A stretch of 46,473 bases of DNA from NCBI GenBank assembly GCA_015039315.1, contig WIDE01000012.1, forward strand, positions 80,448 through 126,920, read 5' to 3'. The position numbers were made by a program, and so were the translations under genes. Source of the stretch: Clavulina sp. PMI_390. Taxonomy: Eukaryota > Basidiomycota > Agaricomycetes > Cantharellales > Hydnaceae. Positions 11,333 through 22,370 of this stretch are shown here, one piece after another (the stretch's first letter is position 1; each line of letters begins with the position of its first letter). The notes under the pieces are model-generated. The model was given only the letters and a program-made list of their open reading frames with translations, did no database searches and was not told the origin of the DNA.

Positions 11333-12968
11333 TCACTGGCAAACACATGAACAATCGGGACAGCAGTAAGATAAACGGTTCAGAGAAGCAAGGAAGATGA
11401 GACGAACCTTCTTTTTCTTTGCTGGAGGCTTCTTCTGGCGCGTGGAGGCAGAGGGCGGGCGTTTTGCGGCTGCAGCTGCTGCCGCCGCCGATCGAGTCGC
11501 TGGAGCAGTGGAAGAAATTGTGCTCTCAGCAGTTGGCTCTCGCTCCTTTCTCTTTCCGCGCCCCTTCTTACGACCTAGATCAAGCGGTGAAATAATGGAT
11601 AAGTTGGTGTAAGGGGTTGGGGTGAGTATTCAGCGAAGGATGGAACACGACGAGATACACAAAAGGGGGGCATGAGGGGAATCATACCTGTTGTGGATGG
11701 GGCTTCGTCCTCCGTGTGCTCAGCGGCTGGTGTGGCGCCAGACGCTAGGCTATCCTCTCCGCCGTCTTCGTCGCCATCCTCTTCGTCTTCCTCCTCACTG
11801 TCATCATCATCGCCTCCATCCTCGGGCTCAGATAAGGAGCTGTCCGAATCAGCGAGGCGTGATACTAGTGGGGTCTTGCCTTTGCTCATAGAGGCGACGG
11901 CGACGCCGCTAATGCTCCTGGTCCGACTCCTTTTACGTGCTGCAGCCTTCGCCGTCGCCGTCAACGCGGAAGCCTTCGGGGAGCGTGCGGGGGATAATGA
12001 ACTCTCCGCCATCTCAACGTCGCCGTAATCGTCTTTGGACTCGTCGATCGAGGACGATTCGACTTCGGCTTTAGCCTGCTGCTGGTGCTGCTGCTGTTGG
12101 GCCTGGCTCTTTCTTCCTCCTCGCCCCCCGCCAGCTGTGCTTTTCCTCCCGCCTCGAGAGGCAATGGGTGTCGCAGGGGAAGGCGATACGCCGCGTGGCG
12201 AAGCTGGGCCATCTTCTCGCTTGGCGCGTTCGAGCATCTGAGGCTCAAAATCATGTGGGAGGGAGAATTCGACGCGGAAATGAGGGTGAATGTAATAGTT
12301 GATAAATTTCTCTCCTGCTGTTGAGCCACCATTCCTCTTGAGCTTATTATGCAAAGGTTTTGTGTCTTCATCATCGGTTGCTGCATCGCTTTCTTGCTTG
12401 ATTTCTTCGTCTTCAGCGTCTTTAGAGGAGGATGGGTCACGCCGCTGCTTTTTTCGGGGCGGGCCGTGGCTCTCGGTCTCAGACTCGGTTTCGGCGGGAG
12501 GGGAGGCGGATTTGGAGGAAGATGAGGACTCGAGGGATGGGGCGGCAACGTCAGGGTCCATTGTTCCCTCTGCAACGTCATCAGGGTCGACTTCCTATGT
12601 AGCATGGTGATAAGATAGCGACAACGTCAGAAACGCGCTCAAAGAAGCATCCACACAGGGTTGCTGCGAGTGGCATGCACTGATTCGACGCGTTTTCCAT
12701 CGCGAGCACCTTTGTGCGAGTCTAAAGCGACGAGAAAAATACTCACATTATCGTCGAAATATGCTTGGTTCCAGTACTGGCCGATCTTCCTCGTCAGGTC
12801 GTCTATCGGAACTTCTTTCCCACTCTCCTGAAAGACCAGGCTTCGCATCGCCATCAAATGAAAGTAGCGGTGAGCACCTGCCGGGCGCGCTTTTGCGACC
12901 GCCTTGAAAACTGCGACCTCACCACTGGTCGTGTCGAGGAATGGTTGGGAATCTTTATTGTCGGCCAT
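11333..12968 (-). CDS. EAF7: NuA4 subunit Eaf7 (CT20 family)
   Basis: Exons in transcription order: 12968-12747, 12594-11688 and 11574-11333, giving 456 residues. Residues about 14-80 carry the CT20/MRGBP signature (GEVAVFKAVAKARPAGAHRY, then IDDLTRKIGQYWNQAYFDDN). Eaf7 is a subunit of the NuA4 histone acetyltransferase, where it pairs with Eaf3 in the TINTIN module that binds transcribed chromatin. The remainder is Ser/Glu/Lys-rich and disordered, with a PRKKQRR nuclear-localisation-like patch, a moderately conserved block around HPHFRVEFSLPHDFEPQML, and a Lys-rich end. An in-frame ATG nine bases upstream (12977) is an alternative start. The third exon is less certain: after the PPAKKKK motif the frame runs 25 codons to a stop at 11333, but a weak GTTCGT donor there could add another exon. 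Confidence 0.85.
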
Positions 12969-13315
12969 GATGACCATCAGAGGGTGGGAGGAGGCTACTC
13001 GGAGGGAGACAGATCTCTACGCGTCGAGCGAGTAGGTGTAGGCACAGCTAGACGTCGTTGGTTATGACGAGCAAATGACTGAGGACGTCGGCGTCGACTG
13101 GTGCGCTTACACGTTCCGGATTAGGAAAGAGGCACATGTAATCACACAGGTAAACAATCCGTCATTGACAATACCGTAGGGGCAAAGGAGAAAAAAAAAA
13201 GAGAAATTACATATATAACATCAAAACACTGTTATATGATCCCAAAAATAGAGCTCAATTAACTGAAGTAATGGCGCAGATGGATGTTGATGAACGACTA
13301 CTTCCTAATATCATA
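12969..13315. other. Short intergenic spacer
   Basis: This is the probable EAF7 promoter plus the 3' UTR of the CAAX gene. It contains an A-run near 13191-13200 and an AT-rich stretch (tacatatataac, about 13208-13219). No gene is seen. Confidence 0.4.
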
Positions 13316-13598
13316 TCACATCACGAGACAACCATCCCCATCTCCTTTTGCCTGCGCCTCCGCTGCCTTTAGCTCTTCCTTTTCCTTCGCGCTTAGTAGC
13401 TGTCAAGAAGAAGAGAGGGATGCCATACAGTCAATTTGATAAGCAGCAGAGCCGGGCCATGGTGAAGCATAGGTGGCAACTTACTCCCTTGGCTTCCCGT
13501 GCCTTGAGCGCCTTGAGTTTGCTCTTGGCCTCGTCTCGAGCGCGCCTGTCGGAGTATATAGGGTTCGCCGTTGTTCGGACCGAGGTGAGGAGGCCCAT
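13316..13598 (-). CDS. 65-residue protein with C-terminal CAAX box
   Basis: Two exons, 13598-13485 and 13399-13316, join in phase 0 with good signals (GTAAGT donor, TTGACAG acceptor). The product starts MGLLTSV, has a charged Lys/Ala/Glu-rich helix in the middle (DEAKSKLKALKAREAKG), and ends GDGDGCLVM. CLVM fits a CAAX box, and a final Met favours farnesylation, so the protein is probably membrane-associated. Gly2 with Ser6 also fits a loose N-myristoylation consensus, but an in-frame ATG at 13658 would add 20 residues and remove that site. I do not recognise a family. Basidiomycete mating-pheromone precursors are also small CAAX proteins, but this helix-rich highly charged sequence does not look like one, and the gene sits among housekeeping genes. 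The existence of the gene is supported by phase and splice signals only. Confidence 0.6.
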
Positions 13599-13860
13599 GA
13601 AGGAATAAGGCGAGGAAGGATCAGTCGCGCCGAACCAGATGTTGTGAAAACACATCACGTCACAGACAGAAAAGAAAAACGGAATAGAGGAGCACGCGAA
13701 TCAGTTCTCAGGTTCAGAGGTAAACTCAGGACTCAGCTCAAAAAGGGGATAAACGATGGCATGCAAAGCCCCTCAGATTCAGGAAGATGATGCATTCAAA
13801 AGTGGACGGGTATGTACTGAGATAAATGTAGTGAAGACTTCAACAGTGACTTGACGAATA

Positions 13861-15016
13861 TCAAGCAGCACCAAATATCGAAGGAGGATTGTAAGATGAG
13901 AAGAGGATGTGGGGCCTTGGCTTCTGTGCATTCGAGTCGATGACAACCTGCACAAGGTCTTTGGACGGGATCATTGCTGCCGGCGTCGAAGCGACTGCAG
14001 CAGTTGCTGACAATGGCAGAGGTGTTGGAGCAGAGGTAGAAGAAGGAATCGAGGTAGAAGGAGAAGCAGAATCGGAGGTGGAGGTAGGGAAAAGAGAAGG
14101 AGGAACCCACCGGTCAACTTTCGAGAACGGATTGTTGCGAGATGCTGCTGGTTTGTCGTTGCCACTGGCCTTAGGTGAAGCGGCGACTGGTTTTGCAGGG
14201 CTGGGCTTTGCCGGGGAGGCGGTTGCTACCTTGGCTTTGGTCGGGGAGGCTAGCCTAGCAGCTGGCTTTGATGAGGATGGTGCTGGTGAGGAAGGATTAA
14301 TCTTGAGGGTAGACTTTAGTCGGTCTGCGAGGTCCGTTCTTCCTTTCGAAGGTGCGGAGGAAGAGGCTTTAGGAAGAGACGGTGTACTGCCACTATTTAC
14401 GCATTTGTGCGAAGTAGGGTGACGATGGGATGCGCAGAACTGTTTGCTGCAGGACTACATGGGCAAGGGGGCAGGTGAGATCACGCCAAGAAGACCCAAT
14501 GTCTTGGCAAATAGGCATACCTCGCAAGTGATGGGTGTGTAGAGGACCTTTGTACAGTTATTCCTTGAGCAGCGAGGGGTTTTGGATTTCGCAGCAACGT
14601 CTTTACCGACCATGACGGCGCAGGTGGTAGTGAAATGTGTCTCCATCGCATCGTTAGGATCCTCATTGGGTTTCATGGCTGCAGCAACAATACTCGTCAG
14701 CTCTCATACTACGGCTACGAATACGATGTGGTACTCACATATGGGAGTTTGGCAGAAGGGACATGGTGGTGCGATGCGGTCAGAGGCGACAAACTTGTCG
14801 CAGTGATGCGCAGCTGGGCGGAAGTGGTCGGAGCAGAAGCTGTCCGAGCAGAATTGGCACTGGAGGTCAAGGCAAATCGAGGATGAGCACCAATGTGTGG
14901 ACACTATAACAGGAGCACAGACGCACCTTGTACGGGAGGAAGTCATGCAACCCACAATGATCGGCCTTGCACTTTGTGCCGACGTTGAGGAGAGTGGCGT
15001 TGGCTGGTGACTCCAT
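13861..15016 (-). CDS. AN1-type zinc finger protein, ZFAND2-like
   Basis: Exons 15016-14927, 14859-14739, 14678-14521 and 14454-13861 give 320 residues. Two AN1 fingers are complete: Cys16, 21, 31, 34, 39, His42, 48 and Cys50; then Cys107, 112, 122, 125, 130, His133, 139 and Cys141. Between them is a CPFCQTPI segment leading to METHFTTTC, the arrangement found in the ZFAND2/AIRAP branch. Relatives act with the proteasome and Cdc48/p97 under arsenite or proteotoxic stress; that role is family knowledge. The C-terminal half is Ser/Pro/Ala/Lys-rich and disordered; I saw no ubiquitin-like domain and no clear ubiquitin-interacting motif. The stop at 13861 is in frame with the second finger. The opposite strand of exon 4 is open for 171 codons, which is a shadow of this coding sequence. 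Confidence 0.88.
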
Positions 15017-15109
15017 GGTTAATTGAAACAGTTGCGTGCGGGCTTTTGGTGAAACCGTAAAGTGCGAGGGTGGGGGGGATCAGACCTAGAGAATGAAAGA
15101 TACAGGGCC

Positions 15110-15121
15110 TTTTTATATAAT
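15110..15121 (-). promoter_or_regulatory. TATA-like box upstream of the AN1 gene
   Basis: Read on the minus strand the sequence is TTATATAAAAA, about 95-105 bases upstream of the AN1 start codon at 15016. That distance is plausible for a fungal core promoter. No start-site data are available. Confidence 0.4.
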
Positions 15122-16001
15122 ATTTGTGGTCAGTTCAAGGGAGGGCCGCGTCAGTGATCAAGTCAGTCAGCGTTTGCGTCAGCGTTCAGCGCAAACGAAG
15201 TAGAAAGAGAGGGGTCCGAGGCGATGTCCGCGGAGGAGCTGATGTCAGCGCGCCTGCTCCGGTTTGGTTCGAGAAAGACCTGGAACGAGCCAAACAAATC
15301 AGAGAAACGAACATTTGGCCTTGCTGATATGGAAGCTTCATGCAAAGGGCGTGTAGGACATCATGTGGAAAGTTAGTCGCACATAAAAGACGAAAACAAA
15401 GAAAATACCTGGTTACCCGGCGAGGTGAGTTGTCATGTCAGGAATACCCAGTCGATTGAGTACACACACCCCTTTGATAGTGAACATGCAGCTAAGTGAC
15501 CATTGCTCACGGAAAGGGGTAAGCACCAGCGAGAAGAAAGCACTCGAAGATTTGATCTCCAGCCAACTAATGTTAAATGAGTAGTATGTACATTTCGCGG
15601 AAGACTGAACAGAAAACGGAGATCAAAAGACACATATCATATCTGCTCTTATCGCAAAAGTGGAGCAGAACGCTGAACAGTTTGTGCATGCTGTGTGTTG
15701 CAGAATAAAATAAAAACGCGCAAAATTGAATGAGTTCTTCCGAGAAACCAAGAAACGGAAACAGACTTTTTGGGAGGTGATCCAAGGATGTAGAAAAGAT
15801 TGGAGCAATAATTTAGAACAATAAAGGGGGTGTATTTGTAGGCAGGTTCGCGAGGGAGGTCAAAGATCAATGGATGGATCGCACGTCTGCAAGTGATGCA
15901 CAATAAAAAAAAATGATATGAAGAAGCGTGAATTGGAGACTTGAGCTGCAAGATGGAGATCCGAAACAGGTGAAAGAAGCACACAATATAAGGAGAAAAC
16001 A
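15122..16001. other. Intergenic region, no gene seen
   Basis: This holds the 3' flank of the Cep57-like gene (stop at 16002) and distal promoter sequence of the AN1 gene. Minus-strand frames at 15433-16002 are AT-rich, Phe/Leu/Cys-rich and without domain resemblance. I see nothing else. Confidence 0.4.
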
Positions 16002-19000
16002 TTAGACACGGGTGCGCGCCTTGCCCTTCAACTCTCTCTGGCGCTCGGCGCGAACGCCATCTACAACCTCATGCGCCCCCTTGCGGAGCTTGAGGACGTC
16101 GTACAGCGCAGCGATCTGATCGCCTTTTGTCTCCAGAATGTCAATCACCTCACGAAGATGGTCAGCAAGGGCGTTGCGCTTGAGTGGATTGGATGCAGGA
16201 TCCATCGCGCCGTACTGATCTGCAAGTTCGATATAAGTCCTAAGTGGAATTACGATAGTGTTAGCACCTGGGAATGAGATATTGCGGCAGATGGCGTACG
16301 ATTTGTAATGCATGAAATCGTCCTCTAGCTCTCTCAACAATCGCGCCATGACAGCTTGAGGGGGGATAGCATCATCATCCACAGGCTTTCCCTTCCTCAC
16401 ATCATCCAGCATCTCCGTCGCCGCATGCAGCATCCTCTTTTGCCCTTCAGCAGAATCCCTCCCATCCTCCTTCCTATGCCGACGTGATGAGTTGCTAGGA
16501 GCGGGATGGTCGAGGTCGTGGCGGCAAGTGCGGCAAGTTCTCTCATCATGGTCAGGCAGTGAGAAGAACAAGTGCTCCGTCTTGGAACTGCGAATTCGAG
16601 GAAACGCTTCAGATGGGGATACAGGGCGTGTGTTCTTGTGCGATGGCGGCATTGGCGCATGTGAAGGGCCAGCACGAGAGGAGGGTCGCTGCTGGGAGGG
16701 TTGGAAATAGGCCCGAGGGTGTGACGAGGCCACGGGGAGTGGAGTGGCGTCAGAAGCGTGGCTCTCGGCATATGACAGATTGGAGCGTCTGTCGAAGTTC
16801 GCAGTGAGATCAATTTCTGATATCTAAGAGAGTAATCGTTAGCGGTGATTACCCTACGGGAATAACATCCGGGTATCACTCACGTCTTCGAATTTTCGAG
16901 CAGGGCGAGAGCTCCCTGCAGTAGCGGGGGTGGTGTGGAACTCCCTCCCCCAATCATTCGCTTCCTCATCAACTTCGCTGTGTTCCTGATCACTTCTTGC
17001 GTACTGCCTTGGAGGATGGCGATTCGAGAAGCGAGAAGCGGGACGGTTGTGAGGGATTGGGACGGATGATGGAGGCTCGGAGACTTCGTCGACGGTGCTG
17101 AGCCGGTCGTGATCGCGTCGGCGCGGGATAGACTGTGCCCAACGGACGGGGTCTTGTTCCCGCTCCACTTCACCTGCCTGTAAGGTGTCATCCTCATGGA
17201 TGATCTGGGTCTGCTCCAGCTGGCTCTCGAGCTCGTCATTTTCATCATCGCTCTGAGGAGGGTAGGGAGCAGCTACCCGATCGCGGATTGACACTCGACG
17301 CCTGGTTTCAAGGGCGGGAGCGCTGGAAGGCCGCAATTGCCTCTCGTGGAGCTTGCTTTCAATCACTCCCCGAAGGCGACGCACCTCCTGCGCCAAACGG
17401 TCAACCTCTCCCCGAAGGTTGGAGATCTCACCAGCACGCGCGAGAATTTGCTGTTCATCATCTTCCCGCTGGTGTTGAAGTTCCTCGACTGTCAGCTTGT
17501 ATTCCTCCAAGCGCTGGTTCATGGAGGCGAGTTGTGAGTGAAGGTCATCGACAACCCGTTCCAGGTCTGAAAGGCGTCTAGAGTCAGTAATGCGATCCAA
17601 CGAGTCAGACGGCAGAGACAACAACGGACCTCTCTTGGCCTTGACAGCTTCATGATACCTTGCCTCCAAAGCCCTCCGATCAACTTTTGATAAAGGAACT
17701 TCTGGTTCCTCATCAACTAGCTGCTTTCCTTTGCCCTTGCCCTTGTAATCCCTTGCATTTGCAGCAGGTCGAGCCCCCCGGGTTTGTTGCCGGTGCAGTT
17801 CTGCTTCAACGCGTGTGCGCTCTCGAACGACATCGACTTTGTACTCCTCCAGAGAATGCTCAAGCTCGCGCACACGACGGTGCGAGGTGACGTTTTCGGT
17901 CTCGAGTTCACGGATTTTGAAAGCGAGATTATCGACAGTCTCACGAACTACGGTGACTGTAGCGTAAAGAGGCTCAGCATGAAGCATGGAGCCCCAAAGA
18001 ACATAGGATGGAACAACGTACCATCAGCAGCGTGATCTCGGGCTCGGCGATACTTTCTTCTCGGTTTAGCTGGCGTCTCGACAGCGGATGTCAAGCCTGT
18101 CATGTCGGGTAGTCTAGCGGCAGCTACTGTCCCACGAGCGGGATGGCCCGAAACATCTTCGAGCTCATCATAACTGTCCTCAACAATCTGCTGTTGTCGG
18201 CGACGAGCTGAGGCCGCGGCGGCTCGCTTCTCCCGATCGACATCGTTGGATGCCATACGGGCACCGCGCGCAGATGAATAGTGATCTTGAACGCCTCTTG
18301 AACGACGTGGGCTGACCTCACCACCCAGTGCATCCTTTAGTATCCCCACAGCACTTGACGGCCTTACTGGAGCATCCCGCCCTCGCTGTTGGATGGGGGG
18401 AGGGCTGTGAGTTTGAGATGCACGAGTAAGACTGGATGATGATTCGGATAGTTCAGGCTCTGGATCTGACGCGGCATTATCGTCGAGGTTATATTGCTGG
18501 CGGGGCGCGCGTGCGACAGGTGCTGGGCCGGCATCGTACTGGAGACGACCAGACTCAACCGCAAGTTCGAGCTCGGCAGTATCGTCAACGATGATGGGGT
18601 CAGCCGAAGCGAATGATGGTGCAAAGAGCTAGTGAGACGAAGTCACCCAGAAGGCCAGTCAGCTCTGAGATATGGAACAGATAAAGCCACAAAGATGAAA
18701 CATCGAGAACTTACCTCGGGCTTCACGCTCGTCGCGGATGAGCGCTTCGTGACGGGGGGAAACGGCGGCGTTGTCTTCGAAGGAGCCTTTTGATGGCGAA
18801 ACGTCATATCGCCCTCACCATCCTCGTCATCGAACATGCTGAGACCGATACGGGCCGTGGCCAACAAATCAGGGAGCTTTCTCTCCGGATCAAATTCTCT
18901 GGCAGAGATGTTGGATCGGCTTGGTGTACGAGAGTTGAATCCAGGGCCCCCAGGGCCAATCAGGCCGGCCCCAAGCGTGATCGCAGACGCGTGATGTTGG

Positions 19001-19587
19001 GCAGTGGAGAGGGTCTCCTGGCCTCGGAGCATCGTCTCGTCACCATCCTCTTGCTCATGTGTAGGTGGACGATGTTCGTGTTGGTGCTGCTTTTGTAGCT
19101 GTGGTTTATGGCGGGATTGGGGATGATGAGGGGAATAAGTGTGGTCGTGGTCGGTAAATGAAACATCTGTATGGTCAAACGCGCCGTGTCCGCCCAGACG
19201 CACGAACGAATGAGAGATGCTCAATTCACCAGTGGGCGAGTACGCGCCGTCACGGCCGTGCCCATGGCGGCCGAGTTCGACGCTCTCATCGTCTTCCTGG
19301 GCGAATTTTCGCCTTCGTCGGTACCCAAAGTCTTCTTCTTCCTCGTCCCGGTCATGGTCGCGCCCAGGCGTACCAGTGCCTCGCGAGTGGGTATCAGTGT
19401 TGCTGTTTTCGAACGTGAAGTCGAGGTGACCGATGCCTTGTTCTAGAGCAATGCGGTCGTACTCTTGCGCGTCACCGGGGATATCAAACGCGGGTAGATG
19501 TTCGACTTCACGTCTCCTTTGGTGGATTTGTCGGGAGTTTGGTTGACCGCTGCTGCTACCACCCACGCGTGTTGATGAGCCAGGCAT
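16002..19587 (-). CDS. Cep57/PPC89-like spindle pole body coiled-coil protein
   Basis: Exons 19587-18715, 18628-18022, 17956-16884 and 16823-16002 give 1124 residues. The N-terminal half is disordered and His/Asp/Ser-rich. Residues about 494-740 are strongly coiled-coil (for example LEEYKLTVEELQHQ). Near residue 945 is a DERTCRTCRHD motif, a CxxC element recalled from fungal relatives. Residues about 1000-1105 match the Cep57 microtubule-binding domain: PPQAVMARLLRELEDDF at the start and a DQIAALYDVL end. In fission yeast the related Ppc89 scaffolds the spindle pole body and recruits regulators there; Cep57 acts at animal centrosomes. The start at 19587 is the first ATG of the frame. Exon 3's acceptor was chosen because the nearer upstream AG leads to a stop. 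Confidence 0.8.
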
Positions 19588-21515
19588 CGTGGATTCCCAA
19601 ACCAATGGGAAGTATAATACGCGTTAAGTACTTCTGCGAAAAGAAGGAGCGATATGCCCCGAGATATTTCAGGGTAGAAGGAGGGCGAGATACGTTATGA
19701 GGAGGTGGTGACGGTGAGTGCAGCGGGTGGTATCGCAGCTTTGTTTTTCTTTTGCAACAAACAACAACAAGGCCAACGTCTGCCATTCACGCAGTTTGGT
19801 GCCTTAACAGGGGTGTATCTACGAATTCGATGGAACCTATTATGGTCTGTAGAAGCTCCCCTAAGCCTGTCTACAACGCCTGCGTCATTGTACGGGAGCG
19901 CGAAAAGACCAATCGCTTACTTGGCGTCAAACACCAACCCAATTTTTAGCACACTCACGATCTTCGACAAGAATGGCCAGATTGTGGAAGAATGAAAAAT
20001 GACCCTAACCATCGTCCTAAACAGGAGACTTGTCATGGAGGCCTGAAGATTATCTACTCATGACAACCCATCACAGCGATTCCATGCCAGAACCGCCAGC
20101 GGCCCTTCACCGCCGCAGGTCGCATCAAATGGTATGCATGCAATTCACAAGCTTGAGTCAGCTCGTGCAGGTGACGTCTTCTACTAACCTGCCAGGACAC
20201 TCTGCCGTCACAATCTGTGTTACAAGGCGTGCGGCCTGACCCCTCTCATTTGATGAGCTTCCCACCCGATTTTTTTTTTCCTTTCCCGACGTACGTGTGT
20301 TTTCCGATTGTCATCAAACTCTACACCTCACCAAGCACAGCGCCCCTATCACAGGATGAGTTCCGATCCCAATGCTCACTTCTCTACCACTCCCTGCTTT
20401 TGCCTCCCACCCAAAAGTATTGTAGCTTGGACCTCCACATGTGTTACTAGGATCGCCAACAAATAGTGGCTCCTCGCAAGACCCTAGACTTGCGGATGGA
20501 CACCACAAAAACAGCCGTGTGGTGTCATGCGCCATGGACCAAGCCGCCCGGAGATTGAGATCCAGACCAATCCCTGCAACGAGCAGCCCAACCTAAACTA
20601 GGTCATAAAGATGCGCGACTCTGAAGCCAAAAATGGGATGCTCTGCCTACACCCTGACCCTGGCTGTTCACACCATGCTGTCGTCGGCTGTCACATGGTT
20701 CGAGAACAGGATGAGGAGCTTATTGGAGATTCTGCTTCTCAAATAGCGAGCGCCTCGCGGCTAATAACGATAGAGATCGTGTGGATGTCTTACACCTCTT
20801 CCATACTATGACCAGCGCGACCTCGGCATTTGCATTTCCGAAACACATCGAACCCATATTGGAGTGACTCTCTGAGACCCAACCCGCCATCCGCATAAAA
20901 GAGCGTTACGATATGTCCTTCACCTCGCCGTGCTCGCTCATCATGGATCGTCCTCGGGATACTCCCCAAATTTCGGTTTGTGTCACTGTTATCCGTCAGC
21001 CCACCCATGCTGACGGCGTTCTCAGCAGGCCGCTCAAGAGGGTTGGTTAATGCACAGTGGCCGATGGTTGCAAGTGTTCATACACTGTATCATCGATTTA
21101 AAGCTAGAGGTGAGTGCTGTGCGGCTCATCGGCGCACAATAGTCAGAACTAGGAACCGTTCCCACCTCACGCTAACTTTGCATAGCCTGGTCGATGCTCT
21201 CTCACACTCTCCTGGCCTGGAGAGTGGGGTACATTCACTATCACTGTATCAGCGGCGCACATCCATCTCGGTCCACTGCCTCCACTACCGCTCCCGCCTC
21301 CTCAAGTGTCACCGAGAACTCTGCAGCCCCTGCCGACCGACAATCGGCTGCACTAATAGAAGCACTATGCAACTCATGGGTATTATGATGCTTTGTCTAA
21401 AATCCGTCCACTCCTGGTGACTTGTTGAACTCGCCCCGTGTGACTTTGAGCGGCTTAGGTTGTCCGGATTACGGAAAGATATTGTAATTGTTTTCTTTTT
21501 TATGGTGTCCTGCTC
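19588..21515. other. Gene-poor region, left part
   Basis: Open frames are all short (under 150 codons) and overlap on both strands without domain resemblance. The first few hundred bases should hold the promoter of the Cep57-like gene. There is a T-run at about 20271-20279. I see no tRNA, transposon ends or long repeats. Confidence 0.4.
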
Positions 21516-22370
21516 TTAGAGTTTGGAGCTATTTTTTATCCGCTTCGCCCTAGAAATCAATATTTGCCAATCGCCTGTGCTTGTAGCACTATTACCCAAC
21601 AGTCCGTACTGTTGCTCAATTGTTCGCACCGCAGCTATGGCATCGCCCACCTCCCGCGCGCTTTCATCTATCTGTACCGCCTTCACTCGCGGCCGATGGC
21701 ATAAGGAAAAATAGTTACACACGTCGAAGTTCGCCGGCGGAGTTGAACCCTGCATGCCAAAGTACACAGAAAGGGAAAATCCATCGTTAATCTGTGGATG
21801 ATAACGCCGCGAGATCAGATCTGAGACGCTCGCGTTGTCCAGCAAATTCCAGATTGCTTCGCATTGACATGTGTCCAACCACGCGACCCCTCCAATGTCA
21901 TCATTGTTAGAGCAAGCTATGGACACGCTGGGTCAGCCCTACCTCATCATTCCTGCTTCGTCCAGCGTAGCTTCGTTGCTACGCCACGTCCATAACAATC
22001 ATCCACCGACCGGCCCCGCTTTGGCATTAAAATCAAGACTCATACTTTCGTCTGCATTTCCTTCTCTGAGATAATCGAAGATATATGCTTTCATCGCGCC
22101 ATAAGCGATTTGATATCCACAGGAGTACAAAAAGGTTTCGAAAAATGCCTCATCATTCACAATCCACCACCCGTTCGCCACCCATGGATCGACCACAAGA
22201 TGAGGGACAGCGGCAGGTGCGTCGCTTCGGCTATGCCCGCGCTTTGGCCTCGTTCTTACATTCTTCTCTGAGGAAGCCTCCGCAGGATGGATGGTTTTTA
22301 CGACAAGGTCAATGGCTTCAAGCACGCTTTCACTCTTTGAGGGTAGATGTGAGCTCCCCTTCGGTGGTGA
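21516..22370 (-). CDS. Putative unrecognised gene, 5' end not found
   Basis: Two minus-strand frames join in phase: 22370-22046 and 21916-21516, using a GTATGA donor and a TCCATAG acceptor, for 242 codons. The upstream edge follows a GAGCTAG acceptor, so at least one more exon is needed. The product contains ESVLEAIDLVVKTIHP, VVDPWVANGWWIVNDEAFFE and, in the second exon, VAWLDTCQCEAIWNLLDN, and ends AKRIKNSSKL. Composition and length suggest real or recently real coding sequence, but I cannot name a family. A possible upstream exon near 22490-22420 reads EEALMKNVPYSPRMDSLKK but runs into a stop before any GT donor, so the gene may be decayed. Confidence 0.35.

Noticed and set aside
13316..13598. 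CAAX gene as a mating-pheromone precursor
   Set aside because: No pheromone-like processing region or aromatic mature peptide before the Cys, no receptor gene nearby, and a highly charged helical body.
13907..14422. Plus-strand frame of 171 codons
   Set aside because: Exactly antisense to the last exon of the AN1 gene; its Gly/Ala/Glu-rich product mirrors the Ser/Pro/Ala codons of the real gene.
21725..21760. tRNA B-box-like sequence (GGTTCAACTCC on the minus strand)
   Set aside because: No A box or cloverleaf could be built around it; it lies within a protein-like reading frame.
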